Assembly (NCBI GenBank): GCA_025353725.1
Contig: JANXOF010000081.1
Span: 1 to 64,000 of the forward strand
Origin: Polyangiaceae bacterium
GTDB taxonomy: Bacteria; Myxococcota_A; Polyangia; Polyangiales; Polyangiaceae
Length of the DNA: 64,000 nucleotides
Direction: 5' to 3'
The notes under the pieces are model-generated. The model was not told the DNA's origin and did not search any database. It saw nothing but the letters and a program-made list of their open reading frames with translations. Positions 9,651-18,618 of the stretch are shown here, one piece after another. The stretch's first letter is position 1; each line of letters starts with the position of its first letter. The position numbers were made by a program, and so were the translations under genes.

Positions 9651-10496
9651 TTACTCCGTCATTTTCAAAAGCACGTCATCCACCTGAACATGAAACTCGG
9701 GATGCCCTCGGTCAGCGTCGTAGTACGGAAGGCCTACGGCAACGGTCACCATTCCGGGCGCGACGTCGTGAAGTGTAATCGTTGTTGCGGCCTGCCCGTC
9801 AACTTTCAACGATGCGGTTAACAACGACAAGTCTACCGTCAATTCAAGAAGCGACCAAACATCGACGGGCCAAGGTTCCGTTTTCGCGTTGGAGAAGACC
9901 GGCATGCCCGCGTCAGGTGGCGAAGAGCTAAAATTCAGAATAGTCGTCCCGGCCGTCATGGCGACACCGACTAAGCCTGTGTCACGCATTCCGTCGTTCA
10001 CGACAACGCTCAGGATTTGTCCGTACTCACCGCTCGACGGACGGCGATCTAGCCGAACGCGACTGCGATAATAGACCTGTCGACTCGAGCGCTTTTCGTA
10101 ATAGAGGTACGTGTTGGCTTTCGTACCGGCATCTTCAATCGGCTGGGCCGCAATTGAAAATTCGGCGAAGCGCAGACCTTCAGGCGGTGGCGGACTCGAC
10201 ACGATACTGTTCGAACCGCTACCAGTCGACGTCGTCCCCGACCATCTCCCGACGGGGTTCGTGCGCTCGAAGCCATCGCAAAAAACGCCCGGCTGATTGC
10301 ATTCCGCAACGGTTACGCCCGACTCCAACGGTTCGAAACCAGAATCACTGCCGGATTTCACTTTGGTAGGCGGCCGCGGTCCTTCGATTCCACCTTCGGC
10401 GCCGACGTTTGGGTCGTCGGTGAAGCCGTCGAATCCTCCCGCGAGGCTGCAGGCGGTGACAGCGAAGACTCCGCCGAAGGTCATCCATCTCCTCAT
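9651..10496 (-). CDS. Lipoprotein with predicted beta-sandwich domain
   Basis: A 281-residue protein whose N-terminus is a lipoprotein signal: hydrophobic FGGVFAV followed by lipobox VTAC, so Cys16 should be lipidated. A Gly/Pro/Asp-rich linker follows, then the motif CDGFERTNPVGRW and a beta-rich domain ending in FHVQVDDVLLKM. This resembles laminin-G/concanavalin-like jelly rolls common in myxobacterial lipoproteins, based on pattern only. It is probably at the cell surface or in the periplasm. Ligand unknown. An inverted repeat lies 34 bases upstream of the start. Confidence 0.75.
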   Translation of the reverse strand: MRRWMTFGGVFAVTACSLAGGFDGFTDDPNVGAEGGIEGPRPPTKVKSGSDSGFEPLESGVTVAECNQPGVFCDGFERTNPVGRWSGTTSTGSGSNSIVSSPPPPEGLRFAEFSIAAQPIEDAGTKANTYLYYEKRSSRQVYYRSRVRLDRRPSSGEYGQILSVVVNDGMRDTGLVGVAMTAGTTILNFSSSPPDAGMPVFSNAKTEPWPVDVWSLLELTVDLSLLTASLKVDGQAATTITLHDVAPGMVTVAVGLPYYDADRGHPEFHVQVDDVLLKMTE

Positions 10497-10529
10497 ACGC
10501 CTAAACGTAACTGCGTAACGGCGGCTCAG

Positions 10530-10564
10530 CCAGGCGATTTAGTCGACTTTCTAAACGCGCCTGG
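10530..10564. terminator. Inverted repeat, possible terminator or operator
   Basis: CCAGGCG at 10530-10536 pairs with CGCCTGG at 10558-10564, and TTTAG at 10538-10542 pairs with CTAAA at 10551-10555, with a small bulge and an 8-nt loop. It lies between the end of the muramidase gene and the start of the lipoprotein gene, both on the minus strand. It has no T-tract, so it may be a non-canonical terminator or a protein-binding site. Confidence 0.4.
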
Positions 10565-10619
10565 TGCGACCTCGCCTTCGTTACTCGGGGTGGCCTACGT
10601 GACTCGCGCGTGCCTAAAG

Positions 10620-11819
10620 TCAAAGAGCGAGAGGGTGGATGAGTGCCGCTCGCGCTTCCGCACACACGGCGGTTTCTTCGTTACCCACGAGCGCCACGGC
10701 ATCGGCGACGGCGCGCGGGTCGTCACCTGACGTGATGCGCTCACGCGCCTCCGCACTGCCGGTAAGCAAATCGAACGCAGGAATGTGGTCCACGAATTCG
10801 TAGCGCTCTGTACGGAAGCGAAAGTCACGTGGGCTCGCGTGATGCGCGAGCGCGCACAGCGCTACGTACGTCGCGACGGGTCGAAAACTCGCGCGACAGG
10901 TCACGTGGATTTGCACGCCGCCGCAAGCTTGCTTCGCGTGCTTGTGAAAGGTCGGCTCGAAGACGAGCGGGCGAGCGACGAATCCTGGCAGGCCCGTCGC
11001 GAGAAGACCGTCCGCAAGCTTCTTTCCACTGACCCATGGCGCGCCGGTCATCTCGAACGGACGCGTCGTTCCTCGGCCGTCGGAGAGGTTCGTCCCCTCG
11101 AGAAGGCAACCGCCGGGGTACACAAGTGCGGTGTCACGTGTCGGCATGTTGGGTGACGTGAGGACGAAGTCGCGATCCCACGCACTCGCGTCAGCACCGC
11201 GGTCGAGACCTGTCACGACCAGCACCTGAACTAGGTCCGCGTAGCCTTCTTGCCGAGCACGCCATGCGACGATTTCTCCAAGCGTGAGCCCGTGGCGAAT
11301 CGGAATGCGCTCGAGACCCACGAACGAAAGAAAGCCATCGCACTGTAGCCTTCCTTCGATTTCACAACCGCCGATGGGGTTCGGCCGATCGAGCACGAGC
11401 ACGCGAATGCCATGGTCACGACACGCGCGCGCCATGAGGACAGCCGTCCACGCGAAGGTGTAATACCGCGCGCCAACGTCCTGCAGATCGATCACAACGA
11501 CATCGAGTCCGTCGAGATCGGCGTGCCTCGGCGACAAGTCTTCGACGGTATCGCCGTAGAGGCTCACCACACGCGCACCGCGAGGCGCGTCGGGCTCGTT
11601 CCCTGCGCAAACACCTATCATGTCCTGCGCGTTACCCGCCCATCCGTGCTCGGGGCCAAAAAGAACGCGCGGCACAATCCCGAGCTCCGCAAACACGTCG
11701 ACTACGTGCGTGAGTCTCTTCGAGACAGACGCCGGGTGCGCGAGCAGCCCGACGCGCTCCGTGCGAAGGCGGTGGAGCAGGGTGGAATGTTGAGCGAGAC
11801 GATCGAGGCCCGTAAGCAA
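10620..11819 (-). CDS. NamZ-type exo-beta-N-acetylmuramidase (DUF1343)
   Basis: A 399-residue member of the DUF1343 family, whose characterised member NamZ releases terminal MurNAc from muropeptides. Family motifs are clear: LFGPEHGWAGNAQD near the N-terminus, VVIDLQDVGARYYTF, LDRPNPIGG and EGTNLSDGRGTTRPFE. No signal peptide is visible, so this copy may act on imported fragments in the cytoplasm. The start is a TTG at 11819 with GGAG 12-13 bases upstream. It begins 10 bases after the stop of the preceding kinase gene, so the two probably form an operon. No mur-recycling partner (nagZ, murQ) is seen in the window. Confidence 0.88.
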   Translation of the reverse strand: MLTGLDRLAQHSTLLHRLRTERVGLLAHPASVSKRLTHVVDVFAELGIVPRVLFGPEHGWAGNAQDMIGVCAGNEPDAPRGARVVSLYGDTVEDLSPRHADLDGLDVVVIDLQDVGARYYTFAWTAVLMARACRDHGIRVLVLDRPNPIGGCEIEGRLQCDGFLSFVGLERIPIRHGLTLGEIVAWRARQEGYADLVQVLVVTGLDRGADASAWDRDFVLTSPNMPTRDTALVYPGGCLLEGTNLSDGRGTTRPFEMTGAPWVSGKKLADGLLATGLPGFVARPLVFEPTFHKHAKQACGGVQIHVTCRASFRPVATYVALCALAHHASPRDFRFRTERYEFVDHIPAFDLLTGSAEARERITSGDDPRAVADAVALVGNEETAVCAEARAALIHPLAL

Positions 11820-11829
11820 GACGCGGAGG

Positions 11830-13320
11830 TTACTCCGAAGGCGCTGCGGGCGAGAGGAGATCGCGAAGGTCGAGAGGAGCCACTAGCGGAGAGGCGACAC
11901 TGGCGGAAGGCGCAGGAGACGGCGCCATCGGGACCGAAGCCACAGCCTTCGCGGGCGAAGGCGTCGTGTGTGACGCCTGCGGAGCCACGACGGCTGGCGG
12001 CGGCACACGAGTTGAAAAAACGGCTTTCGGGGCAGCCCGCGGCGCGCTGGAGACCGCCAAGGGCGCGTTCAGAAGCGGAACGGAAAGCGACGCGCCAGAA
12101 ACCGACACGAACGGCGACTTGGAAGCCGTGGAGGCCAGCTCCCTTGCCTTGGGAAGTTCACCTGACGGTGCGAGCTGCGGCTCTGGCGAGGCCGTTGCCT
12201 TCAGCTCTTGGAGAGGAACCACAGCTGGCGACGGGTCTGCGTGCGTGAGAAGCGCCACCATGGTAGCGACCGTTGCGAGACCGACGGCGCTCGCGATCCA
12301 CATCACCGTGCGGCGACCCGTTTGCGCAGATGTGAGCGTCGCCGAGAGAGACGTCGCGACCATGCCGGAAGGCGTCTGCGTCGTGTCTTTGCTGGACACT
12401 TCGAGAGGCAATGCGGCGTTCGGCGTGAGGTCGAACATCGGCGCCGAACCTGTGACCATCGAGTCGGGCGGTGCATAGCCAAAGACTGCGCGGGCGAACG
12501 CGTCTGCGGCCCCGCGTGCCGTCTGAAACCGCGCGGCCGGATCCCGAGCGCACGCCCGCGCGAACCAATCATTGAGTTCGGCGGGAACCCCGGGTGCTAC
12601 CAAAGTTAGGAGAGGCGTGGTCGTGTGGATAGCGAGCGTGATCGCGCCTACCGTAGCTCCCTCAAACGGACGCTTCCCCGTTAGAGCCTCGAATGCGAGC
12701 ACCCCGAGCGACCAAATGTCTGACCGCGAATCGACTTTTTCGCCGACGATTTGCTCTGGACTCATGTAGTAGGGCGTGCCGAGGAGCTCGCCTACGGTAG
12801 TCGCTTTGGTCGCCAACGCCTCGTCTTTCGCCGTACCGAAATCGAGGAGCTTCAAAAACGGCTCGCCTCCTTCGACGTCGCACAAGAACACGTTGTCTGG
12901 CTTGATGTCGCGGTGCACCACGCCGACGCGATGCGCCTTGGCGAGCGCCTTGGCGAGCTGCGTAAGCAACACGGAAACGGTTTGCGCCGACAGAGGACCT
13001 CGCGAAAGTTCCACGCCGAGATCGTGGCCCTCGAGCAACTCCATCACGATAAACGCGACGCCCAAGTCCGTGACGCCAGAGTCAAACACCTGGACCACGT
13101 GCGGGCTCTTCACGGAAGAGGCAACCGCGGCCTCGCGCGCGAAGCGAGCTACGGCGCCGGCCACGCCGTCAAACCGCTTCGCCATGATCTTCACGGCGAC
13201 TTGGGTGTTGAGGACCAAATGCTCGGCGAGCCACACGGTGCCCATGCCGCCGACCGCGAGCTGACGCACCAACCTCACGGAAGGGGTCACGTACGCGCCG
13301 GGTTCGAGCTCAATCGCCAT
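11830..13320 (-). CDS. Transmembrane Ser/Thr protein kinase
   Basis: A 496-residue kinase from the ATG at 13320 (MAIELEPGAYV); the ORF extends upstream to 13650, but that part has no kinase or signal character. Lys44 (VAVKIMAK), HRDIKPDN at 136-143, DFG at 160-162 and GTPYYMSPEQ indicate an active kinase. One membrane helix is at about 338-358, after which a Pro/Ala/Ser-rich tail of about 130 residues has no recognised sensor domain. It sits directly before the NamZ gene (10-base gap) and is divergent from the NtrC-type regulator. The shared transcript suggests a link to cell-wall turnover, but this is context only. Confidence 0.9.
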   Translation of the reverse strand: MAIELEPGAYVTPSVRLVRQLAVGGMGTVWLAEHLVLNTQVAVKIMAKRFDGVAGAVARFAREAAVASSVKSPHVVQVFDSGVTDLGVAFIVMELLEGHDLGVELSRGPLSAQTVSVLLTQLAKALAKAHRVGVVHRDIKPDNVFLCDVEGGEPFLKLLDFGTAKDEALATKATTVGELLGTPYYMSPEQIVGEKVDSRSDIWSLGVLAFEALTGKRPFEGATVGAITLAIHTTTPLLTLVAPGVPAELNDWFARACARDPAARFQTARGAADAFARAVFGYAPPDSMVTGSAPMFDLTPNAALPLEVSSKDTTQTPSGMVATSLSATLTSAQTGRRTVMWIASAVGLATVATMVALLTHADPSPAVVPLQELKATASPEPQLAPSGELPKARELASTASKSPFVSVSGASLSVPLLNAPLAVSSAPRAAPKAVFSTRVPPPAVVAPQASHTTPSPAKAVASVPMAPSPAPSASVASPLVAPLDLRDLLSPAAPSE

Positions 13321-13652
13321 GGTGGTCAAGAGGCGCCTGTCGCAAACCCCAGAGGTGTGCGTAGCACACGCATCGGACGGATCGAGCGACGTCGCACCTC
13401 CGCGCCTTCGCGCTTTCCTAGGACGCAACAAAGGCAGCAGCCTAGAGCCAAAAATAAGCCAAAGAAGTGGCAAGCGCGACCACGCCAACGCGGACGAGTC
13501 ATCCAACGACAAGTGCTGCGCGGTGACCTCATTTGGGGGCTCCGCGAGGCGTACAATGTCGCCCGCGCAAAGAATGCGCGACGTCCACGCTTCAATTTGA
13601 ACCCATCGGTAACACCGTCGGTTAGCTTTGACCTTTTTGCAGAGAGGCACCC
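13321..13652. other. Divergent intergenic region, kinase and NtrC-type regulator
   Basis: A 332-base region between two divergent starts. No credible gene: the ORFs running through it have no domain or ribosome site. It contains the palindrome listed at 13355-13369, a TACAAT hexamer at 13552-13557 that could be a -10 for the regulator gene but has no good -35 partner, and an AGAGAGG ribosome site just before the regulator ATG. No sigma-54 -24/-12 element was found. Confidence 0.5.
13355..13369. promoter_or_regulatory. Perfect 15-bp palindrome, candidate operator
   Basis: GTGTGC-GTA-GCACAC is a perfect 6-bp inverted repeat with a 3-bp centre, 35 bases upstream of the kinase start. The short centre and position suit a dimeric regulator site, for example NtrC-type autoregulation. 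No second copy was noticed nearby. Confidence 0.35.
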
Positions 13653-15020
13653 ATGCGCCGCGTCCTAGTCGTCGATGACGAAGAGAACATCCGCCTCGTC
13701 CTGAAGACGCTCCTAAAGCGTCACGGGTACGAGGTCGAGACGGCCGATGGTGGAGAGAGTGCGCTTGCGCTCGTCGATTCGTTCGGGCCCGACGTCATTC
13801 TCACCGACGTACGCATGCCGAAAATCAGCGGGCTCGACTTACTCGCGACGCTCAAGGCAAAGCAAAACACGGCGACGGTTATCGTGATGAGTGCCTATGG
13901 GTCGATCGATCTCGCGATCGAGGCGATGAAAGCCGGCGCTTACGATTACGTGGGCAAACCGTTTAAGCCCGACGAGATTGTCCTCGCACTACGGAAGGCC
14001 GAAGAAAGGGAAACACTTCGTCGCGAAAACAAAGTTCTCAAAGAGCAAATCCAAAAAGAGAATCAGTTCGAGTCCATCCTTGCCAAGAGCGCGTCGATGA
14101 CGCTCATCTTTCGGACGATTACGAAAATTGCAGACTACAAAACAACCGTTCTCGTCCAAGGTGAGAGCGGCGTCGGCAAGGAGCTCGTAGCGCGGGCGCT
14201 CCACGCTCGCTCGACGCGCAAAGACCAAGCTTTCGTTACCGTCAACTGCGGCGCAATTCCGGAAAACCTGCTCGAGAGCGAGCTCTTTGGCCACAAGAAG
14301 GGCGCGTTTACCGACGCGAACGCCGACCGTCGCGGTCTCTTCGAGGAGGCGGACCGCGGCACGCTTTTTCTCGATGAGATAGGCGAGCTTCCTCTTAGTC
14401 TCCAGGTCAAAATCCTGCGCGCGTTGCAGGAGGAAACGATCCGAAAGCTCGGTGACTCCAAAGATATCAAAATCGATGTTCGCATCATCACGGCGACGCA
14501 TCGCGACCTTGCCGCCGAGGTGAAGGCCGGTCGGTTCCGCGAAGACCTTTTCTACCGGATTAACGTGCTGCCGATTGTCATTCCTCCACTCCGCGCACGC
14601 AAAGAAGACGTCAACCTCCTCGTCGATCACTTCCTCGTACGCAACAACGCTCGCCTCGGCATGCAGCGGAACGCCATTACACCCGAGGCTCGGAAGCTCC
14701 TCCTCGAGTACGCATGGCCGGGCAACGTGCGCGAGCTCGAAAACACCATCGAACGCGCCATGGTGCTCTGCGAAAGCGATACCATAGGAGTCGTCGACCT
14801 CCCGGATCGCCTGCGCGAGGCGCTCGACCCGATTCACGCGCAGCTCGCGAGCGGAGAGATGTCGATAAAAAAGACCTCAGCGGCCATTGAGGAGATCCTC
14901 ATCCGGCGCGCGCTCGTGAAGACGCGCGGCAATCGAACGCGAGCCGCTGAACTGCTCGAGATTAGCCACCGGGCCCTGCTATACAAAATCAAGGACTACA
15001 GGATTACGTCGCTCTCGTGA
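13653..15020 (+). CDS. NtrC-family sigma-54-dependent response regulator
   Basis: A 455-residue transcription activator. Receiver domain 1-120 with acidic pair D8/D9, phospho-acceptor Asp52 (LTDVRMP), Ser80 and Lys102. AAA+ domain about 140-375 with Walker A GESGVGKE at 170-177, sigma-54 contact loop GAFTDA at 217-222 (a frequent variant of GAFTGA) and Walker B FLDEIGE at 239-245. A Fis-type helix-turn-helix closes the protein (NRTRAAELLEISHRALLYKI). All catalytic parts are present, so it should be a phosphorylation-controlled activator at sigma-54 promoters. No histidine kinase is adjacent, making it an orphan; the divergent Ser/Thr kinase is a possible but unproven partner. AGAGAGG precedes the start. 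Confidence 0.95.
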   Translation: MRRVLVVDDEENIRLVLKTLLKRHGYEVETADGGESALALVDSFGPDVILTDVRMPKISGLDLLATLKAKQNTATVIVMSAYGSIDLAIEAMKAGAYDYVGKPFKPDEIVLALRKAEERETLRRENKVLKEQIQKENQFESILAKSASMTLIFRTITKIADYKTTVLVQGESGVGKELVARALHARSTRKDQAFVTVNCGAIPENLLESELFGHKKGAFTDANADRRGLFEEADRGTLFLDEIGELPLSLQVKILRALQEETIRKLGDSKDIKIDVRIITATHRDLAAEVKAGRFREDLFYRINVLPIVIPPLRARKEDVNLLVDHFLVRNNARLGMQRNAITPEARKLLLEYAWPGNVRELENTIERAMVLCESDTIGVVDLPDRLREALDPIHAQLASGEMSIKKTSAAIEEILIRRALVKTRGNRTRAAELLEISHRALLYKIKDYRITSLS

Positions 15021-15063
15021 GCGTGCTCGTCCGAAGTCGAGAAGCGAGTGCTAGGCTTTGAGG

Positions 15064-15621
15064 ATGCGTGTTGCGTCCTTTGCGTGCGTTGCTTCGTTTT
15101 CTTTCGCGCTCCTGTCGTTCGTGTCACTCGTGCCACTGATTGGCTGCCCAGCGCCGCCCAAGCAGGTGGGCGACGTTTCATCCGAGAACGCGCCCTCGAG
15201 AAATGACGAGACGCCGAAGTGGGAGGGAGCCGTATCGCCCGAACCCCCGAAGCCCAGCGCGGCGGGCGGGAGCTCGGGGACAAGCGAGGCACCTGCCCGC
15301 CGAAGCGACCAGTACGATCGCGAGGGAACCGAGGTCGTTCTGAAGCGCGCGGCCCGGCAGGCAAAAGACAACTGCGGCGCGGCCAAAGGCGATGACGGTA
15401 AAGCGAGTGGACCGTGGGGTAAGCTCACCGTTCAAGTCCAGCTCGGAAGCAACGGTCACTCGAAAGGGATCACAGTGCCGTCTCCGTTTCAGGGAAAACC
15501 GTCCGGAAACTGCGTCGAAAAAGCGTTTGCGAGCCTCACCTATCCGCCGTGGGGTGGCGCCGATGCCCAAGTCGACTGGGAAGTCGAACTCGTGCAGCCC
15601 CGCGACACGCATAAGAAGTAG
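15064..15621 (+). CDS. Lipoprotein with TonB-like C-terminal domain
   Basis: About 185 residues from the ATG at 15064; the ORF could begin at a TTG two codons earlier. The N-terminus is a lipoprotein signal with lipobox LIGC. A Pro/Ser-rich linker of about 60 residues follows, then a domain with two Cys (DNCGAAKG and GNCVEKAF) and the pattern ASLTYPPWGGADAQVDWEVEL. This resembles the C-terminal fold of AgmX/PglI- and TonB-like myxobacterial proteins, in which two Cys flank the domain. It is likely periplasmic and outer-membrane anchored. Function unknown. It converges on the HD-GYP gene with 9 bases between stops. Confidence 0.7.
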   Translation: MRVASFACVASFSFALLSFVSLVPLIGCPAPPKQVGDVSSENAPSRNDETPKWEGAVSPEPPKPSAAGGSSGTSEAPARRSDQYDREGTEVVLKRAARQAKDNCGAAKGDDGKASGPWGKLTVQVQLGSNGHSKGITVPSPFQGKPSGNCVEKAFASLTYPPWGGADAQVDWEVELVQPRDTHKK

Positions 15622-15630
15622 CGAGCTTGA

Positions 15631-17907
15631 TTAGCTCTCGTCCATACGGCGCATGCCCTCGAGGAGGAGCGCTTCGCTCGAGTCGACGATCACGCGTTTA
15701 GGCGGGGCAAAACCTGGGTCGAGCTCGAACTCGCCGTCCTGAACCTTGAGCAGTGAGTAGAACGCGGACGTACCCGAGAGATCACCGAGAAGGGCGTTGG
15801 CAACGTTGCCCTCGAGAAAGTGGATCTCGCCGCTCTGTCCACCAAAACGAACCTTTAGCTTTCCGGTCTTTCGTCCGTGAAAGAGCACCTGCACAATGTC
15901 CGGGAGCCCCATGTCGCGAAGGCTTCCACTGACTCCTTTCGCGCGACGACGCGTCGTGCGCTGGTCGAGCATCGCCTTCAGCTTCGCCACGAAGACGTCG
16001 GCTTGAACGGGCTTCGCCACAAAGTCCATCGCACCAAGTTCGAAGGCGCGATTCGCTTCGGCCCTACCTTGCTTTTGTGTGTGAACGACCCAAGGGATGT
16101 CGCGCCCCCATGATTCGCCGCGCGCCTCCGCGAGGAATGCGAGACCGTCGGCGTCAGGCAGCTCGAGCTCGCAAATCACGACGTCAAACTCGGCGCCTTC
16201 GGACGCCGCCAGCTTTCGAGCGGCCGCGACGCTTCGTGCCATTTTCACGTCGAAGCCCTGCTCCACCATACGCAGCTCGAGGACGGTCGACTCCTCCGGG
16301 TCGGCATCGACGAGGAGCACGCGATAGTGGCTTGCGAGCAACTTCGCTTTCATGTCCTCGCCGAGCACGAGGGACTTGAACAGATCCAACGTACTCGGGT
16401 CGAAGATAGTCCCTTTATGCTTTAAAAGAACGGTCATGGCCTCGGCAGGAGTGAGCACCTTGCGAAGCGGATTTCGCGAGTTTTGAGTCAAATCTGCGTA
16501 GCTGTCGGCCACGGCAAGCAGCCGCGCGCCGAGCGGAATTTCTTTACCTACGAGCTTATCTGGAAACCCATTCCCATCGACACGCTCGTACATATGAAAC
16601 ACTGCGCTTTTTACGGACTTGACAAGTCGGACGGATTCCAAAAGTCGCTGAGGCGTATCGCAAACCTTGAGCGCCGCGACGCGATGCCCCTCGTACTCCG
16701 CGCAGTTCATCGCCGTGAGGTGAAATTGACCCATCTTGCCGAGGTCGTGAATGTGGCCCGCAATGATCAGCGCTTGGGTCTCCGCGCGGCCTAGGTTCAT
16801 GCGTTCCGCCACACGCCGAAGCAACCGGGCGACTTGTGACGAGTGCCCGCGCAACTCCTGCCGCGAGCTTTCGAGCAAACTCACGAGCACCGTAAGAAGC
16901 TCAATCGTCGTTTCGTTTTGGTCCGCCGTCTGTCTGGCGACGTCGTTGAGCGGTGGCCTCGTGCCGATTTGCGTGTTCGCGCGCAGCGCACCCGCCGACG
17001 CAGAGGAGGCACTCGGCCCGCCGCGGTCGAAAACGGGCGTTGTCGGAGGACGTGTGGGCAGCGCCGGAGACGACGGGGGGAAACGTGATGGCGGAGATGG
17101 CGCAGGACGAGGCCTACGCGCCGGCTTCGGCGAGGCAAGTCCGTCGTCGTTCCCCGGAACGCGTGGACCCCTTGCCGACGCCGGAAGTGGCGGCGGTGGA
17201 CGCAGCACGGGTGCCGCGACGACGGGCACGGCGGGTGGCGGAGCCGCAGGTGGTGGTGGAGCCGCGACAGGGGTGGGCGCGACGAGAGGACCAGGCATTT
17301 GCGTGGGCGGGCCGAAATCGGGCATCGAGCCCAGCGACTGACGGTACGTGTCTTTCGCGCCCATCACACGACCGTCGGCCAACACCTGCTGGCCGAAATT
17401 GTAGGTCATGCCCGCTCTTTCGAGGAGGTCGAACGCGCGGAGATCGCCCCCATGATGCTTGCGAATCGCGGCCGCTATGGCGGCTGGACGCGCGACGAAC
17501 GCCTTCACAGACTGCGCGCCGGAAACGAGCGTGATGTCGCGTAGAACGTCTTTGAGATCGGGATCCGCCGTCACCACACTCAGCACATTTTTGTCACGGT
17601 CAAAGACCACCGGGAACACACCGAGGGTCTCCGCCACGCGACGCGGAATCATTTGGACCGTGCCGCGAGGGATGTCGACCTTCGCAAGCTTGTCGGTGGA
17701 GACGAAGTGCGTTTGATACACACCTGAGAGCGCTTGGAGGAGCTCCCCCTCGCTCATGAAGTCGTTCTCGATGAGGACGTCTTCCGCGCGCTCGCCGGTC
17801 TGCATGATGAGCGCAACGACGCAGTCGAACTGCTCTTTCGACAGAACGCGCGCGCGCAGCAGCAACTCAGCTGCCTTCGTTTTGCTTGCGGAGGTGGGGA
17901 CACTCAA
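15631..17907 (-). CDS. Multidomain signalling protein: MshEN, HD-GYP, receiver-like, PATAN
   Basis: A 758-residue cytoplasmic protein. Residues about 10-155 resemble the MshEN/T2SSE N-terminal domain, which binds cyclic-di-GMP in several pilus ATPases. A long Pro-rich linker spans about 200-300. Residues about 330-515 are an HD-GYP-like phosphodiesterase domain with HDLGK (His387, Asp388), but the GYP motif reads GFP (447-449, in ERVDGNGFPDKL). Residues about 528-640 are receiver-like, with Glu580 where the phospho-acceptor Asp is expected (CELELPDADGL). Residues about 655-755 match the PATAN/DUF4388 pattern. It could sense and degrade cyclic-di-GMP, perhaps in motility. The Asp-to-Glu change may lock the receiver in an activated-like state (inference). 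Confidence 0.85.
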   Translation of the reverse strand: MSVPTSASKTKAAELLLRARVLSKEQFDCVVALIMQTGERAEDVLIENDFMSEGELLQALSGVYQTHFVSTDKLAKVDIPRGTVQMIPRRVAETLGVFPVVFDRDKNVLSVVTADPDLKDVLRDITLVSGAQSVKAFVARPAAIAAAIRKHHGGDLRAFDLLERAGMTYNFGQQVLADGRVMGAKDTYRQSLGSMPDFGPPTQMPGPLVAPTPVAAPPPPAAPPPAVPVVAAPVLRPPPPLPASARGPRVPGNDDGLASPKPARRPRPAPSPPSRFPPSSPALPTRPPTTPVFDRGGPSASSASAGALRANTQIGTRPPLNDVARQTADQNETTIELLTVLVSLLESSRQELRGHSSQVARLLRRVAERMNLGRAETQALIIAGHIHDLGKMGQFHLTAMNCAEYEGHRVAALKVCDTPQRLLESVRLVKSVKSAVFHMYERVDGNGFPDKLVGKEIPLGARLLAVADSYADLTQNSRNPLRKVLTPAEAMTVLLKHKGTIFDPSTLDLFKSLVLGEDMKAKLLASHYRVLLVDADPEESTVLELRMVEQGFDVKMARSVAAARKLAASEGAEFDVVICELELPDADGLAFLAEARGESWGRDIPWVVHTQKQGRAEANRAFELGAMDFVAKPVQADVFVAKLKAMLDQRTTRRRAKGVSGSLRDMGLPDIVQVLFHGRKTGKLKVRFGGQSGEIHFLEGNVANALLGDLSGTSAFYSLLKVQDGEFELDPGFAPPKRVIVDSSEALLLEGMRRMDES

Positions 17908-17924
17908 GGGTGTGCCCCCGTAGC

Positions 17925-18569
17925 CTAACCCCCTGCCGCGCGTTGACGCACAAAACTGAGCAGAAAATCGAGCGCAACTCGGTTTTGACCGCCTTCGGGG
18001 ATAATGACGTCGGCGAAACGCTTCGAAGGCTCGACGAACGCGAGGTGCATCGGCCGAACGCTTTCGTAGTATTGCTTTCGTACCTGCGCGAACGTCCGAC
18101 CGCGCTGTTCGAGGTCCCGTCGGATGCGCCGCATCAATCGAATATCCGAGTCGGTGTCAACGAAGAGCTTGACCTCGAAGCGCGAGCGTAAACGCTCATC
18201 CGCGAGGACGAGGATGCCCTCGACCACGATGACAGGTGCCGGCGCGATGCGCAGCCCTTCTTTCGCGCGATCGTGCGTCGTGAAATCGTAGGTAGGCCGG
18301 TCAATCGGCTCTCCGGTTCGCAGCTGGTCGAGGTGCAGCGAGAGCAAGTCGAGCTCAAGCGCGTCGGGATGATCGTAGTTAACGCTCGCCCGCTCGACGA
18401 GCGGCAGGTGCGACTGCGAGCGGTAGTAGTGGTCTTGTTGAAGGAGAATCCCCTCTCCCGCCGGCAGCGCGTCAATCACGGAACGCGCGATGGTGCTCTT
18501 TCCGGAACCAGATCCGCCCGCAATGCCGAGGATAAGTGGTGGCTTTCGGGTCGAGGGGGGCTGCGTCAC
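17925..18569 (-). CDS. udk: Uridine kinase
   Basis: Phosphorylates uridine and cytidine in pyrimidine salvage. Walker A GGSGSGKST near the N-terminus, QQDHYYRS and NYDHPDALE substrate motifs, VVEGILVL, RRIRRDLEQRGR lid region and a C-terminal PSKRFADVIIP all match Udk/URK. From the GTG at 18569 (VTQPPSTR) the protein is about 214 residues, the usual size. The ORF track start at 18635 would overlap the upstream gene and add a non-conserved tail. AGG sits 6 bases upstream of the GTG. It is probably co-transcribed with the esterase-like gene 49 bases upstream. Confidence 0.93.
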   Translation of the reverse strand: MTQPPSTRKPPLILGIAGGSGSGKSTIARSVIDALPAGEGILLQQDHYYRSQSHLPLVERASVNYDHPDALELDLLSLHLDQLRTGEPIDRPTYDFTTHDRAKEGLRIAPAPVIVVEGILVLADERLRSRFEVKLFVDTDSDIRLMRRIRRDLEQRGRTFAQVRKQYYESVRPMHLAFVEPSKRFADVIIPEGGQNRVALDFLLSFVRQRAAGG

Positions 18570-18618
18570 GCGCGCCTGAGTAGCACAGCGTTCGTTGAAG
18601 ACTATCGCGTTCTCAGAG

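Noticed and set aside
11412-12248. 278-residue ORF opposite NamZ and the kinase tail
   Set aside because: Antisense frame across two good genes; basic, repetitive translation.
13355-13369. Sigma-54 promoter for the NtrC-type regulator region
   Set aside because: No TGGCAC-N5-TTGC element was found between 13321 and 13652.
12751-13668. 305-residue ORF opposite the second kinase
   Set aside because: Antisense shadow; no domain.
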